DNA of 64,000 nt, taken from contig NZ_BCWW01000016.1 of the NCBI RefSeq assembly GCF_001894785.1, forward strand, positions 1 to 64,000, in the 5' to 3' direction. The notes below the pieces were generated by a model, which saw nothing but the letters and a program-made list of their open reading frames with translations, was not told where the DNA came from and searched no databases. Shown one piece after another: positions 9,288 to 16,998 of this stretch. Numbering within the stretch: the first letter of the stretch is position 1; each line of letters starts with the position of its first letter. A program made the position numbers and the translations under genes. The stretch comes from Rhodococcoides fascians NBRC 12155 = LMG 3623. Its GTDB lineage: Bacteria > Actinomycetota > Actinomycetes > Mycobacteriales > Mycobacteriaceae.

Positions 9288-10213
9288 CACTGGCCGATCG
9301 AACGGACGTGACCCGAATGTGGTCCGAGACCAACAGCTGGGACACCCCCGAATGGACCATCGCCGAGCTCGAGGCCGCCAAGGCGGGCCGCACGGTGTCC
9401 GTGGTGCTTCCGGCGCTGAACGAGGAACAGACGGTGGCTGCCGTCATCGACACCATCCACCCGTTGCTCGGTGGCCTCGTCGACGAACTGATCGTGCTCG
9501 ACTCGGGCTCGACCGACGAGACGGCAGTGCGCGCGAAAGCGGCCGGTGCCCGTGTCATCAGTCGAGAGGAGGCAGTACCGGGGCTCGATCCGGTACCGGG
9601 CAAGGGCGAGGTGCTGTGGCGATCGGTCGCGGCGTCGACGGGTGACCTCATCGCCTTCGTCGATTCCGATCTGATCAATCCCGACCCCGCGTTCGTGCCG
9701 AAACTGCTCGGACCTCTGCTGATGGGCGACGGCATTCATCTCGTCAAGGGCTACTACCGACGTCCACTTCGCGTCAGTGGCACCGAGGACGCCAACGGCG
9801 GTGGACGCGTCACCGAGTTGGTGGCTCGACCCTTGCTCGCGGCGCTGCGCCCGGAGTTGACCGGCGTGATCCAGCCGCTGGGCGGGGAGTACGCGGGCAC
9901 TCGCGAGTTGTTGTCGGCGGTGCCGTTCGCGCCCGGTTACGGGGTGGAGATCGGCCTGCTTCTCGACACGTACGACCGGCTCGGTCTGCAGGCCATCGGA
10001 CAGGTGAACCTGGGAGTGCGAAAGCATCGCAATCGGCCGCTTGTCGAACTCGGGGCGATGAGTCGGCAGATCGTCGGAACGATGCTCAATCGGTGCGGCA
10101 TGGTCGATTCCGGTGCCGGACTGATGCAGTTCCGCGTGGCAGGGGATTCGTTCGAGCCGTTCTCGACCGAAGTGTCGTTGGCCGATCGACCGGCGATGAA
10201 CTCGCTGATCTGA
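9284..10213 (+). CDS. gpgS: Glucosyl-3-phosphoglycerate synthase
   Basis: GT81-family glycosyltransferase of 309 residues. It uses (preferably) UDP-glucose and 3-phosphoglycerate to make glucosyl-3-phosphoglycerate, the first step to methylglucose lipopolysaccharides, which modulate fatty-acid synthesis. GT-A fold motifs are clear: VSVVLPALNEEQTV at the donor site, LDSGSTDET, and FVDSDLIN with its metal-binding DSD. The C-terminal YGVEIGLLLD and GVRKHRNRPL segments match mycobacterial GpgS. ATG 9284 lies behind GGGGG and overlaps the folP2 stop by 4 nt. Confidence 0.94.
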   Translation: MTLADRTDVTRMWSETNSWDTPEWTIAELEAAKAGRTVSVVLPALNEEQTVAAVIDTIHPLLGGLVDELIVLDSGSTDETAVRAKAAGARVISREEAVPGLDPVPGKGEVLWRSVAASTGDLIAFVDSDLINPDPAFVPKLLGPLLMGDGIHLVKGYYRRPLRVSGTEDANGGGRVTELVARPLLAALRPELTGVIQPLGGEYAGTRELLSAVPFAPGYGVEIGLLLDTYDRLGLQAIGQVNLGVRKHRNRPLVELGAMSRQIVGTMLNRCGMVDSGAGLMQFRVAGDSFEPFSTEVSLADRPAMNSLI

Positions 10214-10268
10214 CCGACCACCAGGTGCGTCCGGCCGACGTGTCGGACAGCCGTGACAAGATCGTGGC

Positions 10269-10682
10269 ATGTTGACGCTGTTGATCTACATCATCGTCAT
10301 TGCAGTCGTCGCTGCGGCGTTGTTCTTCATCGCCGCAGCGGTGTTCGGTCGCGGTGAAGAGCTGGGGCCGTTGCCCGAGGGAACCACCGCAACAGTGCTG
10401 CCGGCCGAAGGAGTCACTGATGCCGATGTGCGCGCGTTGAAGTTCCAGCAGACGTTGCGGGGTTACAAGCCCAGCGAAGTCGACTGGGCTCTCGAGCGCC
10501 TGGGCGGCGAGATAGAGATGCTGCGGTCACGGCTGTCCGCGGCGCAGGAGTCAGGTTCTCGATCCCCGCTGTCGGGGCAGCCCGGCAGTGCGGGCTTCAC
10601 GGATAGTTCTGGCCTCACCGACAGTGCCGGCCTCACGGATAGTTCGGGCGTCACAGGCACGGTCGAGTCGGACGAACGGTGA
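10269..10682 (+). CDS. Membrane-anchored DivIVA-domain protein (Rv1209-like)
   Basis: A 137-residue protein. An N-terminal transmembrane helix (residues 4-28) is followed by a short DivIVA motif (VRALKFQQTLRGYKPSEVD, then WALERLGGEIEMLRSRL), the polar-growth scaffold motif of actinobacteria. The C-terminal tail is a low-complexity hexapeptide repeat (GFTDSS, GLTDSA, GLTDSS, then GVTGT), encoded by three 18-bp tandem units. It holds the position of Rv1209 between gpgS and tag. The likely place of action is the cytoplasmic face of the membrane, perhaps at poles or septa. Its stop overlaps the tag start. Confidence 0.8.
   Translation: MLTLLIYIIVIAVVAAALFFIAAAVFGRGEELGPLPEGTTATVLPAEGVTDADVRALKFQQTLRGYKPSEVDWALERLGGEIEMLRSRLSAAQESGSRSPLSGQPGSAGFTDSSGLTDSAGLTDSSGVTGTVESDER
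10593..10646 (+). repeat. Three in-frame 18-bp tandem repeats
   Basis: Three 18-bp units (10593-10610, 10611-10628, 10629-10646) encode Gly-x-Thr-Asp-Ser-x hexapeptides at the C-terminus of the DivIVA-like protein, with a decayed fourth unit after them. Units one and three share the same ACGGATAGT codons, suggesting recent unit duplication. Confidence 0.8.
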
Positions 10683-11287
10683 GCGCAGTCGCGGGGCCGG
10701 ACGGCAAGCTGCGCTGCCCGTGGGGTGCCACCGACGACGAGCTGTATCGCACCTATCACGACACGGAGTGGGGGCAGCCGCTGCACGGCCGCAATGAGCT
10801 CTACGAGCGCCTGTGTCTGGAAGCGTTTCAGTCGGGCCTGGCGTGGATCACGATCCTGCGCAAGCGGGAAAGCTTCCGCACTGCTTTCGCCGGATTCGAT
10901 CCCGACGCAGTGGCCCGCTTCGACGACGCCGATGTGGAGCGATTGATGAGCGACGCGTCGATCGTGCGGAATCGGCTCAAGATCGAGGCGGCGGTGAGCA
11001 ACGCTCGCGCGATCGTCGACCTCGACGACACCGATCTCGACACTCTGCTGTGGTCTTTCGCGCCGGAGCCCAGGTCACAGCGGCTCACGGAGTTCACCGA
11101 CGTGCCCGCGTCGACACCCGAATCGACGGCGTTGGCCAAAGAGCTCAAACGCCGCGGGCTACGGTTCGTCGGTCCGACTACCGCCTACGCATTGATGCAG
11201 GCCACCGGAATGGTCGACGATCACCTGTCGAGGTGTTGGGTGCAGGTCACGAATACCGACTCAGGTTCCCCCCATCGACGGCGATAG
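10679..11287 (+). CDS. tag: DNA-3-methyladenine glycosylase I
   Basis: Base-excision repair glycosylase of 202 residues that removes 3-methyladenine from alkylated DNA. Family hallmarks: the N-terminal LRCPWGATDDELYRTYHDTEW with its zinc cysteine, GLAWITILRKRESFR, and the C-terminal GLRFVGPTTAYALMQATGMVDDH with the second zinc His. The final Cys (SRCW) fits the zinc snap of Tag enzymes. The GTG start overlaps the upstream stop. In M. tuberculosis tagA (Rv1210) has the same neighbours. Confidence 0.93.
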   Translation: MSAVAGPDGKLRCPWGATDDELYRTYHDTEWGQPLHGRNELYERLCLEAFQSGLAWITILRKRESFRTAFAGFDPDAVARFDDADVERLMSDASIVRNRLKIEAAVSNARAIVDLDDTDLDTLLWSFAPEPRSQRLTEFTDVPASTPESTALAKELKRRGLRFVGPTTAYALMQATGMVDDHLSRCWVQVTNTDSGSPHRRR

Positions 11288-11383
11288 GGAAGAATGGCAC
11301 AGGACACTCCGTCGCCCCGCGACGAATTTATCTTTTAGGCCGAGGCGCCGAGCAGGTGGGCGCAGATCTGGAGGGAGCAGAGG

Positions 11384-11551
11384 ATGGCGGCGATGAAGCC
11401 CCGGACCGGGGACGGTCCCCTCGAAGCAACCAAAGAGGGACGAGGAATCGTCATGCGTGTCCCGCTCGAGGGGGGCGGCCGTTTGGTCGTCGAATTGACC
11501 CCCGACGAGGCCGCGGCACTCGGTGACGAACTGAAGGGCGTCACCGGCTGA
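11384..11551 (+). CDS. DUF3117 protein (Rv1211-like, 55 aa)
   Basis: A very short gene starting at ATG 11384 behind GGGAGCAGAGG. The product (MAAMKPRTGDGPLEATKEGR, ending DELKGVTG) is almost identical along its length to the 55-residue Rv1211 family protein that follows tag in mycobacteria. The high conservation of so short a protein implies a real function, but none is known. It is predicted soluble, with an acidic C-terminal helix. A strong terminator hairpin follows 25 bp after the stop, so the tag-side transcript probably ends here. Confidence 0.93.
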   Translation: MAAMKPRTGDGPLEATKEGRGIVMRVPLEGGGRLVVELTPDEAAALGDELKGVTG

Positions 11552-11576
11552 TCGCCACGTCGATCGATCATCGCTC

Positions 11577-11607
11577 AGCCCCGCTCGCCGCACCGGCCAG
11601 CGGGGCT
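11577..11607 (+). terminator. Rho-independent-type terminator after DUF3117 gene
   Basis: Perfect 9-bp inverted repeat AGCCCCGCT/AGCGGGGCT with a 13-nt loop, followed by TTGTGTTGT. It closes the gene string that starts at the SnoaL/folP2 promoter. Confidence 0.75.
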
Positions 11608-11708
11608 TTGTGTTGTCATCAGCAGGGTTGTCATCAGCGGTGTTGTGATCATCAGGTCGTTTCCGGGGGAGTGCCGAAGAATCTGTCTCGATACGAAAGA
11701 GGTGCTCG

Positions 11709-12587
11709 ATGCTGACCGACGTCGTCGAATTGCTGGTCTGCCCACAGTGCCGCGTCCGTGAGGTCGAGTCGGGCCTGGGTCTCGGTGAGACCGATCGAAG
11801 TCTGTGGTGCGATCGTGGTCATTCGTTCGACGTGGCCCGGCAGGGGTACGTCAGCCTGTTGACAGGCGACGGCGGCAAGTTCACCGGTGATTCGGCCGAG
11901 ATGGTCACAGCCCGTGAGAAGTTCCTCGGTGGCGGTCATTTCGAGCCCATCGCGGCGGCGGTGTCGGCCGCTGTTCCGCCCGAGTCGGACGTGGTCCTCG
12001 ATGTCGGGGTCGGCACCGGGTATTACCTCGCAGGTGTCCTGGACGCGCGTCCGGCCGCGCTGGGGGTCGGGGTGGACGTGTCCAAGTTCGCGGCGCGCCG
12101 AGCCGCGCGGTCGCATCCGCGGCTCGGGTGCGTCGTCGCGGACATCTGGAGCGGGCTACCGATTCGGGCGGGTGCCGTGTCTGCGGTGACGTGTGTGTTC
12201 TCGCCGCGCAATGCCGGTGAACTGCATCGAGTTCTCGGCGACGACGGCACGTTGGTGGTCGTCACGCCGACGTCTCGGCATCAGCGTGAGCTGCGCGGGC
12301 CGCTGGGACTGATCGGCGTCGAAGAGGACAAGACCCGTCGGCTCGGTGAGTCGCTGTCGGGTCTGTTCGAGTCGGTGGCCGAGACCCCGCTCGAGTACTC
12401 GATGATGCTCTCGCACAACGACATCGAGGAACTCATCGGTATGGGGCCGTCGATTCGGCACGGTGACCCCGACGCGCGGTCCGCGGCGTTGAAGGATTTG
12501 CCCGACACCGTCCCGGTCACCGCGTCGGTGACGGTGTCGACCTACCGAAAGATCTCTCAGCCCCGACGCGCCAGCGCGTCGTTGTAG
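11709..12587 (+). CDS. RlmA-like 23S rRNA (guanine-N1)-methyltransferase
   Basis: A 292-residue SAM-dependent methyltransferase with the N-terminal zinc site of RlmA proteins: Cys11-x2-Cys14 and Cys34-x3-His38 (VCPQC, LWCDRGHSFD), then QGYVSLLTGD. The SAM motif VLDVGVGTGYYLAG is near residue 97. RlmA(I) methylates G745 and RlmA(II) methylates G748 of 23S rRNA; the latter (TlrB) gives resistance to some macrolides. I cannot tell the two apart from this sequence. The 3' end overlaps convergent glgA by 31 nt. Confidence 0.85.
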   Translation: MLTDVVELLVCPQCRVREVESGLGLGETDRSLWCDRGHSFDVARQGYVSLLTGDGGKFTGDSAEMVTAREKFLGGGHFEPIAAAVSAAVPPESDVVLDVGVGTGYYLAGVLDARPAALGVGVDVSKFAARRAARSHPRLGCVVADIWSGLPIRAGAVSAVTCVFSPRNAGELHRVLGDDGTLVVVTPTSRHQRELRGPLGLIGVEEDKTRRLGESLSGLFESVAETPLEYSMMLSHNDIEELIGMGPSIRHGDPDARSAALKDLPDTVPVTASVTVSTYRKISQPRRASASL

Positions 12588-13720
12588 ACGGCGAGGGTCT
12601 GCTTCGCGATCGACGCCCACGAGAATTCCGCAACGGCCCGCTCGCGGCCGGCCTTGCCCATCGCCGTCGCCAGTGCGGGGTCGAGAGCGACCTCGTTGAC
12701 TGTGTCGGCGAGGGTTCGCTCGAAGACGTCGGGCTCATACGAGTTGTAGTGCACCAGCCGTCCGGTGCGGCCGTCGTCGACGACCTCGGGGATGCCGCCG
12801 ACGTCCGACGCCACGACCGCGGTTTCGCAGGCCATTGCCTCCAGGTTGACGATGCCGAGTGGCTCGTACACCGATGGGCAGACGAATACCGCTGCGGCAG
12901 AGAGGATCTGGCGAATCTTGTCGGTGGGGAGCATGTCCTTGACCCAGAAGACCCCGCTGCGTTGCTCGGCCAATAACGCCACTGCGCGTTCGGTTTCTGC
13001 GGCGATCTCCGGAGTGTCGGGCGCGCCTGCGCACAGGACGAGCTGAATCGACGGATCGAAGTGGTGCGCCGCAGCGATGAGGTGACCCACGCCCTTCTGC
13101 CGGGTGATGCGGCCGACGAACGCGACGATCGGCTTGCTGGGATCCACCCCGATCTCGTCGAGAGTCGACGTGCCATGATCTGCGTACCACCGCTCGGTGT
13201 CGATCCCGTTGCGCACCACGTGGACTCGACTCGGGTCGAGGCGCGGATAAGCGTCGAGCACGTCCTTGGCCATGCCCTCGCTGACGGCGATGACGGCGTC
13301 GGCGTATTCCACCGCGTTCTTTTCCGACCACGACGAGATGCGGTAACCGCCGCCCAGCTGCTCGGCCTTCCACGGCCGACGCGGCTCGAGCGAGTGCGCG
13401 GTGAGAATATGCGGAACTCCGTACAGCTCGGCCGCGAGGTGGCCGGCGAGCCCGGTGTACCAGGTGTGCGAATGCACCACGTCCGCTCCCGCTGCCGCGT
13501 TGGCCATCCGCAGCTCCGCCGACAATGTCGTCAGTGCTGCGTTGGCTCCGGCGAGTGCAGGATCGGGATCGTGCACCTGTGCGGTGTCGCGCGGAGCTCC
13601 CATGCAGTGGATGTCCACCTCGCACAGCGACTTCAGCTGCGCGGTCAACTCCGTGACATGAACTCCTGCGCCACCGTAGATCTCCGGCGGGTATTCCTTG
13701 GTCATCATCGCTACTCGCAC
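12557..13720 (-). CDS. glgA: GT4 glycogen synthase / maltose-1-phosphate synthase (GlgA/GlgM type)
   Basis: A 387-residue GT-B glycosyltransferase of the short actinobacterial type. Motifs: YPPEIYGGAGVHVTEL at the donor loop, HSHTWYTGLAGHLA, FVGRITRQKGV and the GT4 nucleotide-sugar motif PSVYEPLGIVNLEAMA. The M. tuberculosis counterpart Rv1212c (GlgM) makes maltose-1-phosphate from ADP-glucose and glucose-1-phosphate for the GlgE pathway, so this may be its main reaction rather than direct chain extension. Divergent from glgC, which supplies ADP-glucose; the 76-bp gap would hold both promoters. Confidence 0.93.
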   Translation of the reverse strand: MRVAMMTKEYPPEIYGGAGVHVTELTAQLKSLCEVDIHCMGAPRDTAQVHDPDPALAGANAALTTLSAELRMANAAAGADVVHSHTWYTGLAGHLAAELYGVPHILTAHSLEPRRPWKAEQLGGGYRISSWSEKNAVEYADAVIAVSEGMAKDVLDAYPRLDPSRVHVVRNGIDTERWYADHGTSTLDEIGVDPSKPIVAFVGRITRQKGVGHLIAAAHHFDPSIQLVLCAGAPDTPEIAAETERAVALLAEQRSGVFWVKDMLPTDKIRQILSAAAVFVCPSVYEPLGIVNLEAMACETAVVASDVGGIPEVVDDGRTGRLVHYNSYEPDVFERTLADTVNEVALDPALATAMGKAGRERAVAEFSWASIAKQTLAVYNDALARRG

Positions 13721-13796
13721 GTGAACGAACCTACATTCCCCGGCAGTTGTGCGTGTACTGGTAGCAAGGTTCTCTCGGTGCGGATAGGTTGGGAGG

Positions 13797-15011
13797 GTGA
13801 GGACACAACCGCACGTACTAGGGATTGTGCTTGCCGGCGGAGAGGGTAAGCGCCTTTACCCGATGACCGCGGACCGAGCCAAGCCAGCCGTTCCCTTCGG
13901 GGGCGCCTACCGACTCATCGACTTCGTGTTGAGCAATCTCGTGAATGCCGGTTACCTCCGGCTCTGCGTGCTGACTCAGTACAAGTCCCATTCCCTGGAC
14001 CGCCACATCTCGCAGACGTGGCGACTGTCCGGTTTCGCCGGGGAGTACATCACTCCGGTCCCGGCACAGCAGCGTCTCGGCCCCCGGTGGTACACCGGCA
14101 GCGCCGACGCCATCTTCCAGTCGCTGAACCTGGTGTACGACGAGGACCCCGAGTACATCGTCGTCTTCGGTGCCGACCACGTGTACCGAATGGATCCGGA
14201 GCAGATGGTGCAGCAGCACATCGACTCCGGAGCGGGCGTCACCGTCGCGGGTATCCGGGTTCCACGTAGCGAGGCATTCGCGTTCGGCTGCATCGACTCG
14301 GACGAGAACGGCAAGATCACCCAGTTCCTGGAGAAGCCGGCGCAGCCGCCCGGTACCCCCGACGACCCGGACGTCACATACGCCTCGATGGGCAACTACG
14401 TGTTCACCACCAAGGTGCTCGTCGATGCCATCAAGGCGGACTCCGAGAACTCCGACTCCGACCACGACATGGGCGGCGACATCATCCCGGCGCTCGTCGA
14501 AGCAGGCGTGGCCTCGGTCTACGACTTCAACGACAACGTCGTTCCCGGTGCCACCGAACGCGATCGCGGCTACTGGCGAGACGTCGGCACCATCGACGCC
14601 TTCTACGACGCCCACATGGACCTCGTGTCGGTGCATCCCATCTTCAATCTCTACAACCGCCGCTGGCCCATCCGCGGATCGGCCGAGAATCTGCCGCCCG
14701 CCAAGTTCGTCCAGGGCGGCCTCGCTCAGGAATCCGTCGTCGGTGCCGGCTGCATTCTCAGCGCCGCCACCGTCCGAAACTCGGTACTGAGCTCGAACGT
14801 CATGATCGACAGCGGCGCGACCGTCGAAGGCAGCGTCCTGATGCCCGGAGTCCGGATCGGCAAGGGTGCCGTCGTTCGGCACGCGATCCTGGACAAGAAC
14901 GTCGTCGTCGGTGACGGCGAAATCGTCGGAGTCGATCTCGAACGCGACCGGGAACGCTTCAACGTCAGTGCCGGGGGAGTCGTCTCCGTCGGCAAGGGCG
15001 TCTGGATCTAG
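13797..15011 (+). CDS. glgC: Glucose-1-phosphate adenylyltransferase
   Basis: ADP-glucose pyrophosphorylase of 404 residues. It converts glucose-1-phosphate and ATP to ADP-glucose, the committed step of alpha-glucan synthesis and the donor for the divergent glgA. The N-terminal [20 protein letters not shown] nucleotide loop is intact; further motifs are [14 protein letters not shown] [10 protein letters not shown] and [11 protein letters not shown]. The C-terminal part is a beta-helix domain with hexapeptide character, typical of allosteric GlgC. Starts with GTG close behind GGGAGG. A 46-bp palindromic repeat follows the stop by 15 bp. Confidence 0.95.
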   Translation: MRTQPHVLGIVLAGGEGKRLYPMTADRAKPAVPFGGAYRLIDFVLSNLVNAGYLRLCVLTQYKSHSLDRHISQTWRLSGFAGEYITPVPAQQRLGPRWYTGSADAIFQSLNLVYDEDPEYIVVFGADHVYRMDPEQMVQQHIDSGAGVTVAGIRVPRSEAFAFGCIDSDENGKITQFLEKPAQPPGTPDDPDVTYASMGNYVFTTKVLVDAIKADSENSDSDHDMGGDIIPALVEAGVASVYDFNDNVVPGATERDRGYWRDVGTIDAFYDAHMDLVSVHPIFNLYNRRWPIRGSAENLPPAKFVQGGLAQESVVGAGCILSAATVRNSVLSSNVMIDSGATVEGSVLMPGVRIGKGAVVRHAILDKNVVVGDGEIVGVDLERDRERFNVSAGGVVSVGKGVWI

Positions 15012-15014
15012 AGC

Positions 15015-15071
15015 AGAGCCTGCGGCATGTGAGTGGAAGTTCGTAGCCTGCTACGAGTTTCCACTCACATG
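15015..15071. repeat. Dispersed palindromic element, family 1, copy 1
   Basis: A 46-bp palindrome at 15026-15071 with 21-bp arms (CATGTGAGTGGAA + GTTCGTAG) and a 4-nt loop CCTG. Its two mismatches are G-T pairs that stay paired in RNA. The preceding AGAGCCTGCGG is shared with the second copy at 31561-31617, which lies in the opposite orientation. It fills the gap between convergent glgC and the O-methyltransferase gene, where it may also act as a transcript end. Confidence 0.85.
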
Positions 15072-15072
15072 G

Positions 15073-15705
15073 TCACGCCCGCGACGCGCAGATCAACCCG
15101 TCGCCCAGAGGAAGCAGCACCGTCGTCAGGCGTTCGTCCTCGGCGATGGCGCGCGCGGCCGATCGAACGGCCACCGCAGTCGCGTCTCGTTGAGTCGGGT
15201 CGGCCACCCGTCCACCCAGCAATGCGTTGTGCAGCACCAGAACTCCGCCGGGGCGTAGCAACCGCACGCTCTCGGCCACGAAGTGTGGATGGTCCGCAGG
15301 GCTGGCGTCGATGAACACCAGATCGTAGGTGTCATCGGCCAATCGGGGGAGCACGTCCAACGCCCAGCCGTTGATCAGCCGAGTGCGGGACGGCGCAATT
15401 CCCCCTGCCCGGAATGCTTCTCGCGCTGCCCGCTGGTGCTCGGGCTCGGTGTCGATGGTGGTGAGAACCCCGTCCGCACGCATCCCGTCGAGCAACCACA
15501 GACCGCTGATTCCCGCGCCTGTTCCGATTTCGACGACCGTCTTCGCGCCGAGCATCTGAGTGAAGATGCTCAGGATGGCACCGACGGACGGCGGCACCGG
15601 AGCGGCACCGAGGTCGACGGCTCGCTCTCTGGCTGCGATCAGAACCTCGTCCTCCTGAGCGGAGTCTTCGGCATAAGCGAGCATCTTCTCGGCGTTGGTC
15701 GGCAC
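15073..15705 (-). CDS. Class I SAM-dependent O-methyltransferase (Rv1220c-like)
   Basis: A 210-residue protein of the catechol/caffeoyl-CoA O-methyltransferase fold. The SAM site is [18 protein letters not shown] near residue 57, followed by [13 protein letters not shown], the metal-binding-type acidic residue in [15 protein letters not shown], and [19 protein letters not shown]. In this family the last motif normally carries a metal-ligand Asp-Asn; here it reads HNALLGGRV. It occupies the place of Rv1220c immediately upstream of and divergent from sigE. The substrate is unknown. The GTG start at 15705 follows a weak purine stretch. Confidence 0.87.
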   Translation of the reverse strand: MPTNAEKMLAYAEDSAQEDEVLIAARERAVDLGAAPVPPSVGAILSIFTQMLGAKTVVEIGTGAGISGLWLLDGMRADGVLTTIDTEPEHQRAAREAFRAGGIAPSRTRLINGWALDVLPRLADDTYDLVFIDASPADHPHFVAESVRLLRPGGVLVLHNALLGGRVADPTQRDATAVAVRSAARAIAEDERLTTVLLPLGDGLICASRA

Positions 15706-15845
15706 GTCCCGAGGTTATCGTGCCCGGGGCTCGATCTCACGCACACATTCTCAGGTGGGCCTCAGGTGATTCATACCGGACCCACACGCGGGTCGGTCAG
15801 GCTATGGAGGAATCGCAGGTCCGTCTCGATTGCGAAGTGTGAGCT

Positions 15846-15872
15846 GGAACATCCGAGGGTAGTCGTCGGTTG
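15846..15872 (+). promoter_or_regulatory. SigE-type (ECF) promoter upstream of sigE
   Basis: GGAACA at 15846-15851 and GGTTG at 15868-15872 are separated by 16 nt. This fits the mycobacterial SigE promoter pattern (GGAAC-type -35, 15-16 nt, SGTTG -10) and suggests autoregulation. The transcript would start near 15879, before an AGGAGG at 15901. Confidence 0.6.
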
Positions 15873-15914
15873 CATCAGAAGGACGTACGCAGTCCTGAGC
15901 AGGAGGATCCAACT

Positions 15915-16550
15915 ATTTACAAGATCAACGGCGATCGCGACATCGCTCGTCTACCCGAGTCCGTGCCCACCCCCGACGACCTCAGCGGCACCGCAGTGTT
16001 CGATGCGACCGGCGAGAACTCCACCATGCCGTCTTGGGACGAGCTCGTTCGCGAACACGGCGACCGCGTCTACCGACTCGCGTACCGCCTCTCCGGCAAT
16101 GCCCAGGACGCCGAGGACCTGACTCAGGACACCTTCATCCGCGTGTTCCGCTCCCTGTCGAACTACCAGCCGGGAACGTTCGAGGGTTGGCTGCACCGCA
16201 TCACGACCAACCTGTTCCTCGACATGGTTCGTCGCCGCAGCCGTATCCGCATGGAAGCACTGCCCGAGGACTACGACCGCGTTCCGTCGGACCGGCCCAA
16301 CCCCGAGCAGATCTACCACGACGCTCGCCTCGACCCGGATCTGCAGTCTGCGCTCGATTCGCTGGCACCCGAGTTTCGCGCCGCAATCGTGTTGTGCGAC
16401 ATCGAAGGACTGTCGTACGAAGAGATCGGTGCGACACTGGGCGTCAAGCTCGGAACGGTTCGTAGTCGCATTCACCGTGGCCGTCACGCGCTACGGGAGT
16501 ACCTTCGAGTGCACGGGAAGGTCGACTCGGGTCACGCAAGTGTCCACTAG
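15915..16550 (+). CDS. sigE: ECF RNA polymerase sigma factor SigE, probable ATT start
   Basis: Envelope-stress sigma factor. Region 2 ([38 protein letters not shown]) and region 4 ([35 protein letters not shown]) are complete and almost identical to mycobacterial SigE, including the GTAVFDATG...[10 protein letters not shown]-terminus. A TTG at 15870 is the only conventional start upstream of conserved sequence, but it lies inside the likely SigE promoter and has no close Shine-Dalgarno. The ATT at 15915 sits 8 nt after a perfect AGGAGG (15901-15906) and gives 211 residues. An internal ATG at 16026 could give a shorter form. Followed by its anti-sigma gene. Product certain, start inferred. Confidence 0.93.
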   Translation: MYKINGDRDIARLPESVPTPDDLSGTAVFDATGENSTMPSWDELVREHGDRVYRLAYRLSGNAQDAEDLTQDTFIRVFRSLSNYQPGTFEGWLHRITTNLFLDMVRRRSRIRMEALPEDYDRVPSDRPNPEQIYHDARLDPDLQSALDSLAPEFRAAIVLCDIEGLSYEEIGATLGVKLGTVRSRIHRGRHALREYLRVHGKVDSGHASVH

Positions 16551-16566
16551 CTACGAGGAGGGTTGG

Positions 16567-16893
16567 ATGACGCAGGCACGCAAGCCTCGGCAATTCAGCT
16601 CCACCGAACATCTGGCCAGTGAAGCCGTCGCAGCCTACGTCGATGGTGAACTACGAATGCCCGCTCACCTCCGCGCCGCTCACCACCTCTCCGAATGCCC
16701 GGAATGCTCGGCCGAGGTCGAGGCGCAGCAGCAGGCGCGTCGAGCGCTCCGCGGAGCAGGCGAGATGTCGATGCCACATTCGCTCCTCGGTTTGCTGAGC
16801 CAGATTCCGTCCTGTGCAGGCGAAGACGGGCCCGCTCGATCCAAGCGGTCGTTCATGGCGTCCGTCGAGGCCGTGCGCCGTCGTCGACGCTGA
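16567..16893 (+). CDS. rseA: Anti-sigma-E factor RseA (ZAS family)
   Basis: A 108-residue soluble zinc-binding anti-sigma factor that holds SigE inactive. The ZAS motif His40-x3-Cys44-x2-Cys47 (HHLSECPEC) is intact, preceded by EAVAAYVDGELRMPAHLRAA. There is no transmembrane helix. Starts at ATG 16567 behind GAGGAGG (5-nt spacing), 16 nt after the sigE stop; a GTG at 16540 would overlap sigE. In M. tuberculosis release of SigE involves cysteine oxidation or phosphorylation and ClpC1P2 degradation of RseA. The basic tail ends VEAVRRRRR. Confidence 0.9.
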   Translation: MTQARKPRQFSSTEHLASEAVAAYVDGELRMPAHLRAAHHLSECPECSAEVEAQQQARRALRGAGEMSMPHSLLGLLSQIPSCAGEDGPARSKRSFMASVEAVRRRRR

Positions 16894-16998
16894 CCGCCGC
16901 GTTTTCTGCCCGACGAGTCCTCACCTGCATCGAGCTGCCCCGACCGCTCGAGTGATACTGAACTCTCACACCGACGTATGCGAGGGGTAACCGGACGC

